64,000 nucleotides of DNA from positions 10,876,041-10,940,040 of the forward strand of contig NC_083606.1 of the NCBI RefSeq assembly GCF_029168945.1. The letters run 5' to 3'. Below the pieces are notes generated by a model. That model was not told where the DNA came from, made no database searches, and saw only the letters and a program-made list of their open reading frames with translations. The DNA comes from Cannabis sativa (taxonomy: Eukaryota; Streptophyta; Magnoliopsida; Rosales; Cannabaceae). Positions 58,330 through 64,000 of the stretch are shown one piece after another (the first letter of the stretch is position 1; each line of letters begins with the position of its first letter). Made by a program: the position numbers and the translations under genes.

Positions 58330-60240
58330 TTTTGGAAATTATTTTACCAGGATCTTAGATCTACTCACAAGTATGTTTATTAACATCCTAAATAAGAACT
58401 TTCTAAAACGATAAATTAAACACATATAAAGTTAAGAAAACCTTACATTGATACAGCGGAATTAATGTCTCCTTCCACTCAGATCTCTAACCCTTGAATC
58501 CTTTCTGTAGCAGAGTATAATCAAGATCTGAGCCCGAATGTCCTTCTTCTTCAAGTTTGATCCTTCACAGTCTTCCAATCTATGATTGAGTTACTGCTTG
58601 CTGTGTGTGGGCACTTACTCTTTCACTAGGGTCGAAAAAGATGAAGGAGAAAAGAGGAGAGAGGGTTTCGACCAGGTATAGAAAGTGGGGAAGGCTCAGT
58701 TTTTTCTGAAGAGAGAAATTTCTGTCAGATTACTAATGAAAGCATTGTGTGAGACTGAGCCATCACTTTCTATTTATAGGCAACTACTAGGTTTAGGTTA
58801 GGAATTATTTGGCATTAAAATAATGAAAATATTAATTTGAAAAAGCACATTAAGTGGCCGGCCATGGTGTAGTAATGGGCCTCACTTAATTTTGCAATTT
58901 TATCAAATTTTATCTCTATTTTCTCAAAAACGCCAATTTTCCAATTCTAACCTTTTAAATGCCAAAACTGATTATTTAATAACTAAAATAGATTATTAAA
59001 TAATATTGTCATTTAATTTAATTATTAATTAGACATAAAAAGTCCATTAATAAATAAATAAACCTAGAAAACTCTTTTCTTTACAATTTCACCCATGCTT
59101 AGTGAAAATTCATAAAATTAGACATAGTCTAACTTTAGAATTATAATTGATCAATCACGAATCAATTAATGAGTCTTACAAGCATAATGTTCTCAACTAG
59201 AATGGGGACCATGGATCTATATGCTGAGCTTCCAATAAGTGAACCAAATCTACCAAGTAAATTCCTACTTATTAATTCTTCGTTGAATCCACTCTTAGAA
59301 CTTAGAATTGCACTCTCAGACTTATATAGAGCATATTGTATGTTCCACGATATCAATATACTATCTCATTTAACCATTGTTATAATCTTATTTTGATTTA
59401 AAGATCCTCTATATAGATGATCTACATCGAGATGGGATTTCTTTACCGTTCTCACCCCTCAATGTATTTTGCCCCTTAAAACACTTAGCTACCTGTAAAT
59501 GGTGTTTAGTGATCTAATAATTAGTCAGTTAAACAAGAGCTCATCCATTTACTTCTATTTGCTAAGCTCGAAGGGAATCATCACTTGACTTCTATACACC
59601 AGTAGAAGCTATAGATTCCATATTTATGTTCAGCACTCCCACTCAATCATACTATCATGTTCCCAAAATATACGTATCACCCTGACCCAAAAGTAGGCTT
59701 AACTAATAAATCAAAGAACATGAATAGCACTCCTGAGTTGAGCCCAAGCATATCAGGATTTAGATTCTTTTAATCTTAAGATCAACTACTCATATTGACT
59801 TAGAAAGATATGTATAACGGTAACTTTGTAATATCTTAACTTAGTTGCAATATCGGTCCAGTCCAATGTATACTCCATACATTCGAAACTAGTATACTTT
59901 ACTAATGTCCTGGAAAGAACATAACACTTACTCCAAGTGTAAGTATACATCATCGCTGATTATCACATTAGTGTAAATCCAATAACACTGATGAAACAGG
60001 GACCAAAACTTTTGATTCATATGATCACAATCACATTCCACTGTGTTGACGATACTGTAATTGTGAATAAACATATGATCTGGATTTAACTAATTTCGTG
60101 TGTATGAATGTAATAAACATATTAAACATATTAAACTATTAGCATGTAAAATTCATGCAAACATCAATCACTTCAAATTTCTTATATATTGATAACTAAT
60201 CAGATTGTAAAGAGTTTTATTTAGGGCATAAAATCCAACA
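58330..60240 (-). repeat. LTR (5' in element orientation)
   Basis: 1911 bp, near-identical to 50139-52039. Its outermost left bases read TTTTGG instead of TGTTGG, one change in the terminus next to the primer site. Confidence 0.88.
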
Positions 60241-61365
60241 TTTTTGACCATTCTAGATTAATTGGTCGAATCAGATTTAACATTTGAGCAATTAAAGGTA
60301 GCGTCCTAGGTTGATTGTCAACTTGGGCACTTGGCTCAACACCAAGTCAACTTGGGCGCTGGCCCCTGTTTCTAGGGGCTTGAGTTTTTGGTTTTCTCCC
60401 TAAGTTTACATGAATTTAATTATTTCTAATGATGGAAAAAATGCATGGAACACGTTTCGACAAACTTGATTGGAAACAGCCCAAGTTGACAATATGTCAA
60501 CCTAGGCGCTGGGCCCAGCACCAGGTGTCAACCTGGGCATTGGGTCCCAGTTATGGCCCTTTAAAAGTTCCATTGGAAATAGTTTAATGTTAATCTTTTC
60601 TAAAAATGTTGAAGTTTTTCGGAAGAGTTCTCAGAAAACATCATCAAAATCAGCCCAGACTGAAAAATGTCAACCTAGGTGTTGGGCCTGACACAGTTGT
60701 CAACCTGGCCGTTGGGCCTTGTTTCTGGCACCCACGAAATGCTGATTCTTCCCAGAACTGAGCTATTTCCCTATTTTTTAAGAAGATAAAGAAGATGTAA
60801 AAGTTGGATCGTCGATCTGATACTTGGAAGGCGCCCAGATTGACAAATTATCAACCTGGGCGTTGGGGTGCTCGTGGCCCCGGGTGCTAAAAAATGAACT
60901 TGCTCTAATTCTGATTTTGATACCTCAAATATGTCTGTGGTATGTCTAGTTGATATCCTATTGCAAAGTTTGACCCATTTGCACTAAGATGGTCCAAAAA
61001 CTGAAACACTAGTTAGGAATGTCAACTTGGGTGCTGGGTGAAACCCTAGGTGCCCAGGTTAGCTTTCAGGTTGCAGGTTCATATAATTCAGCTCTCATGG
61101 CTTGGATTAGGTTGCTCCATGTCTTCATGGTTCAGAATAGTGAAATATAGTGAGTTAGATTCAAGCTATTGAAGCTCGAACTTCCATCCGAAGCTCCAGA
61201 AGTCAACCTGGGTGCAGGGCTAAGGTCCCTTCCTGAGTTAACAGCTATGACTCGGGTCTTCTCAACTACGTGATGTCATCTTTCTTGCCACGTATCAAAT
61301 ATTGATGTCTACGTCACCAGGAAAAATATTTGAGTTAACAACAAGAAGTGTTGATCAAGTGACAC
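60241..61365. other. Host-element sequence between two inserts
   Basis: Non-coding; continues the 48696-50138 segment and carries most copies of the 19-bp motif family. Confidence 0.5.
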
Positions 61366-63675
61366 TGTAACACCCTAACTAACATAGGCGTATTACGTGA
61401 TTTTTAAACATGTTGTGCAGCTCGTTGCTAATCAACGAGGTTTATGGAAAACGTGATTAATTAAAATTTTTACTTTTTAATTAAACTTGTAAAATATTTA
61501 TATAAAAGACTCGGGATCCCGATTACAAAATCATTTATAAAAGTTTACTGTTCATACAAAATAATTGTCGCCTAGCTACTAGTTACAAAAATAGCCTTGC
61601 TGTCCCGAGGATCGTACGCTCCAGGCCTAACCGCCCCGACATGTACAATCTTCATAAGCTCGTTCACGGTCCATCAGCTCTAGCCTTGCCTTTACCTACA
61701 CATAAACATAGCACTGTGAGTCGACAGACTTAGTAAGAAAAGCATAATAATATTCATACATAAAACCCGGTCATGATCAGACGCCCATACCCCTGATCAT
61801 AACCCTAACTACCGTGTCCAACACGATACTGAGTCCCCCTAACTGTCGTGTCCAACACGGTACTGAGTTCTGAACGTTCATAGGGACGGTACTATTGACA
61901 AGTAACAGCCTGATCGGTCGAACCGGTCATACTCCGGCTGCTGGTCATACTCCAGCCTGTACCGACGTGTTACAGTATCAGCCTAATCGGTCGAACCGGT
62001 CATACTCCGGCTGCTGGTCATACTCCAGCCTGTACCGACATGATACGTCAATAGTACGGAACCACCAACCTAAGTGTCAGCCTGATCGGTCGAACCGGTC
62101 ATACTCCGGCTGCTGGTCATACTCCAGCCTGTACCGACGTGACACAGTTGGATGGTTCGAAGCCAACATTCATAACTAATGTAATCTAAAAGGCTTCCTA
62201 CATGCATGCTAAACATGTAATCTACATATGCATACTGTTATACTAATCTTACCTGGATTTCGAATTCAGGTGTGCCGGTCAACCTGACTGGAACTATCTG
62301 CGCGGCGGATTACAGGCTCCTAAACCATAAAAATCACAACACTATAAGTGATACGCTAAATCACTTCCCGGGGACTTAAACTAGGAACTAAAAGTTTCCC
62401 TATCGATAAAAAGCATGGCAATACCCCCAAAAACATAAAATCGAGGAAAATTAGGGTTTCTAAAAATTCCCCAACCGGTAGACCGGTTTTGCAACCGGAA
62501 TTCCGGTTCTGAGAATTCCTGGACCCTCATCCGAAATTCCGGTTGCACAACCGGAATTCCGGTTCCTCGCAGGAAATTTTCAAAAATTCATATCTCAATC
62601 AATTCCAACCCAAATCACACAAGATCTTCCAGACCTGTTCTATATGACCCAAATAACCATTCAAAGGCAACAAAACCACCCAGAACTCATAGAATCACAA
62701 AACACCATTAAAGCCCAAGCTTTGAGTTCCAAAACTCAAACTTGGTTAGAATCAACTAACATGCAATCAAACTAGATTAAACCTACATAATCATGCATAA
62801 TTAACCCTCTGAAAATAACTACAAACTTCAACAACATCACAGCAACAGATTTAAACCATTTCTCTTTGAAAACCATAATTTTTGCATAGAAAAACCTTAG
62901 CTTTGCTCAACCTAACTATCATGCTTCACAACAGCTCAAATTAACTCAAATAAACAAGCTTTAAACCTCTGAAAATATCCACAAAATACAGCAGCAACAA
63001 CATCCAAATATCATGCATGCAATACACTAATTTCATCAAAATTCAACAAATTTTAAGAAGAAGAGATGAGGAGCTAACCTAGCTTAGATTGAACACAAAA
63101 GAGGATGAAATCACAAGCAAAAATCCAATTCCTTTGCTGCACCAAGAGGCCGAAAAAGAGAGAGGAAAAGAGAGAGTGTTTTTGAAATTTTTTTCTATTT
63201 TTTTCTAAGTGTTGATTTTTGAAATGAAAAATGAGATTAAATAACACTTACTCCTTTTTACTTCAGCCAAAACAAATTAAAATAAACATATAATCCATCT
63301 ATTAAAATCACTAGAGGACAAAATAATAATGGGGCAAAAAGACCATTTTGCCCCTCCACACTAAAACCACATAATTAACACTAAAGGGGTATTTTTGGGA
63401 AAATCTAAATTCCCGGCCATTCTCGACATTCCCAATGTCTACTAAACCGTCCCAAACTACTAACATACTAAGTTGTGATTTTTACTGAGCCAAACACCGA
63501 GTTCCAAAATACCGGGCACCGGAAATGCAAAAATATGAAAACTACTGAATGACTTAGAAATGCATCTCTGAATTCAATAATAACAGTATAATAATTATTT
63601 AAATAGCTATAAATAATTTCCATAATTAAACGTGATTAACTGCTAATTTCCAAATTAAACTAAGCGGTCTTTACA
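61366..63675 (-). mobile_element. Solo LTR, 2310 bp
   Basis: A single TG..CA unit from TGTAACACCCTAAC to GCGGTCTTTACA, bounded by a perfect 5-bp duplication GACAC (61361-61365, 63676-63680), with no second copy or interior: the mark of LTR-LTR recombination. Read on the minus strand it starts TGTAAAGACCGC, a beginning I associate with plant gypsy LTRs. It contains a triplicated segment (61906-62138) and AACCGGAATTCCGGTT-type palindromes at about 62470-62565. Confidence 0.82.
61906..62138. repeat. Three copies of a ~60-bp unit inside the solo LTR
   Basis: Units start CAGCCTGATCGG or CAGCCTAATCGG at 61906, 61979 and 62078 and end CTGTACCGAC. Each unit contains an internal duplication of GGTCATACTCC. 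Just upstream, CGTGTCCAACACG-type segments occur twice (about 61813 and 61848). Confidence 0.88.
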
Positions 63676-63782
63676 GACACTTTCTCTTAGATTTTAAAGC
63701 AACAGAGGAATATATTTCTACCATTAAAGAACAATTTCCAAGTTTTCACCTTGACGACAAGGTGAAGATTCTTGGGGGTTAT

Positions 63783-63920
63783 TGATAAGCCTAAGACTTA
63801 CTTTGTGTATCACAAAATGATTAACATAGGCTGAGTTGTCTTAGTGTTTTAATTTTATTGGTCCAATTGTAATCTCTATCTTTGTGGAGAGACCAATCCT
63901 CTTGAAAGATTGAGAATTTA
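63783..63920 (+). repeat. Right LTR of the host gypsy-like element, internally deleted
   Basis: It follows the left LTR from TGATAAGCC through GTTGTCTTAGTGTTTTAATT, then jumps over about 100 bases to GAGAGACCAATCCT, and is lost after GAGAATTTAC. Confidence 0.7.
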
Positions 63921-63921
63921 C

Positions 63922-64000
63922 GGTGTGCTTGGAAGTAACCGTGTAAATACTAAGCAGTATAATTACTAGGGTGGTAGCTACACCAATAGTAATTACACTA
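63922..64000. mobile_element. Possible start of another MITE (cut by window edge)
   Basis: GGTGTGCTTGGAAGTAACC with mirrored AGTAATTACAC words nearby resembles the GGTGTGTTTGG start of common plant MITEs, and it interrupts the LTR. The right end lies outside the window. Confidence 0.35.

Larger units (their letters stand above)
50139..60240 (-). mobile_element. Gag-only LTR retrotransposon with 1.9-kb LTRs, 10.1 kb
   Basis: LTRs 50139-52039 (1901 bp) and 58330-60240 (1911 bp) differ at roughly a dozen positions by eye. The target duplication is TTTTT (50134-50138, 60241-60245). Gag is on the minus strand, so the element runs right to left. Next to the right LTR, the minus strand reads TGGCCTCAGAGCC, a variant of the initiator-tRNA primer site, and next to the left LTR GCAAGTGGGAGTT is the polypurine tract. 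The 6.3-kb interior holds one gag and no protease, integrase or reverse transcriptase, so it must use enzymes from an autonomous relative. Confidence 0.85.
49647..61219. repeat. Dispersed array of a 19-bp motif (GTCAACCTGGGCGCTGGGC)
   Basis: At least 13 degenerate copies, all in host-element sequence. Three are on the minus strand (about 49647, 49661, 49681). The rest are on the plus strand (about 49705, 50028, 60317, 60345, 60496, 60527, 60669, 60699, 60850, 61021, 61202). Spacing varies from about 20 to 180 bp and the DNA between copies is not repeated. The copies left and right of the 50139-60240 insert were contiguous before it arrived. Confidence 0.7.
46966..63920 (+). mobile_element. 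Decayed Ty3/gypsy-like element hosting nested insertions
   Basis: The left LTR at 46966-47354 (TGATA..TATCA ends) has a counterpart starting TGATAAGCC at 63783, preceded by AAGATTCTTGGGGGTTAT, a polypurine-like tract. Just inside the left LTR is TTGGTGCGGCGAGCGTGG, the primer-site position. A broken gag follows. Excluding the inserts at 50139-60240 and 61366-63675, about 4.5 kb of host element remains with no recognisable reverse transcriptase or integrase. The right LTR is internally deleted and stops near 63920. Confidence 0.7.

Noticed and set aside
50961..59396. Duplicate ORFs of 64 and 75 codons at 50961-51195 and 59162-59396
   Set aside because: Equivalent positions in the two 1.9-kb LTRs; no domain, both strands open.
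61906..62138. Repeat-spacer pattern resembling a CRISPR array
   Set aside because: Three ~60-bp units with internal duplication inside a plant solo LTR; no regular spacers and the wrong kind of genome.
1..64000. A novel defence, biosynthetic or other gene system
   Set aside because: All recognisable genes belong to known plant families and the rest is transposable elements; the odd points concern transporter residues and non-coding repeat structures, not a new gene system.

Overview
This is nuclear DNA from a flowering plant, almost certainly a eudicot. The sequence is AT-rich, the genes carry short GT-AG introns, there is a plant-type initiator tRNA-Met, and most of the DNA is plant transposable elements. 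I cannot name the species from sequence alone. There is no CRISPR array, operon or other prokaryotic feature.

Genes. The backbone is a minus-strand tandem cluster of four sugar-transporter (STP/hexose:H+ symporter, MFS) genes: a first exon cut by the left window edge (268-466), a full four-exon gene (3881-6368), a three-exon gene (16752-18446) and a full four-exon gene (37733-41326). Only the rightmost copy keeps the canonical [10 protein letters not shown] start of membrane segment 1. The other three lost its aspartate, and the 3881-6368 copy also lost the partner arginine of segment 4, so the cluster looks like one canonical transporter plus a derived sub-lineage. Between them lie a three-exon dUTPase gene (7846-8664, minus), a mitochondrial-type PPR gene (21852-23474, plus) and an initiator tRNA-Met (35031-35102, plus).

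Mobile DNA, 0-42 kb. There is an intact, apparently very young Ty1/copia element (11543-16639: matching LTRs, 5-bp target duplication, uninterrupted 1310-residue polyprotein). A decayed L1-type LINE lies at 24252-29662. A ~400-bp TRIM sits in a transporter intron. Many non-autonomous DNA transposons are present: a hAT element with another element nested in it (702-2155), hAT elements at 9880-10245 and 34324-34884, MITEs at 8781-9123, 9141-9557 and 20851-21200, two adjacent long-arm foldback elements at 18873-20636 whose centres carry a repeated GC-rich palindrome, and a third foldback at 29799-30767.

Mobile DNA, 42-64 kb. This is a nested graveyard with no host gene. A LINE remnant is split by an LTR element (42660-46653). 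Next to it a decayed Ty3/gypsy-like element (46966 to about 63920) hosts a 10.1-kb gag-only LTR element with 1.9-kb LTRs (50139-60240) and a 2.3-kb solo LTR (61366-63675).

The points most worth a second look are the loss of the proton-coupling residues in the transporter cluster, the palindrome-loaded foldback pair, three ~72-bp-spaced hairpins near 31.4-31.6 kb with a compensatory base change, and a 19-bp motif recurring at least 13 times in the host gypsy element. I found nothing I can defend as a wholly new biological system.
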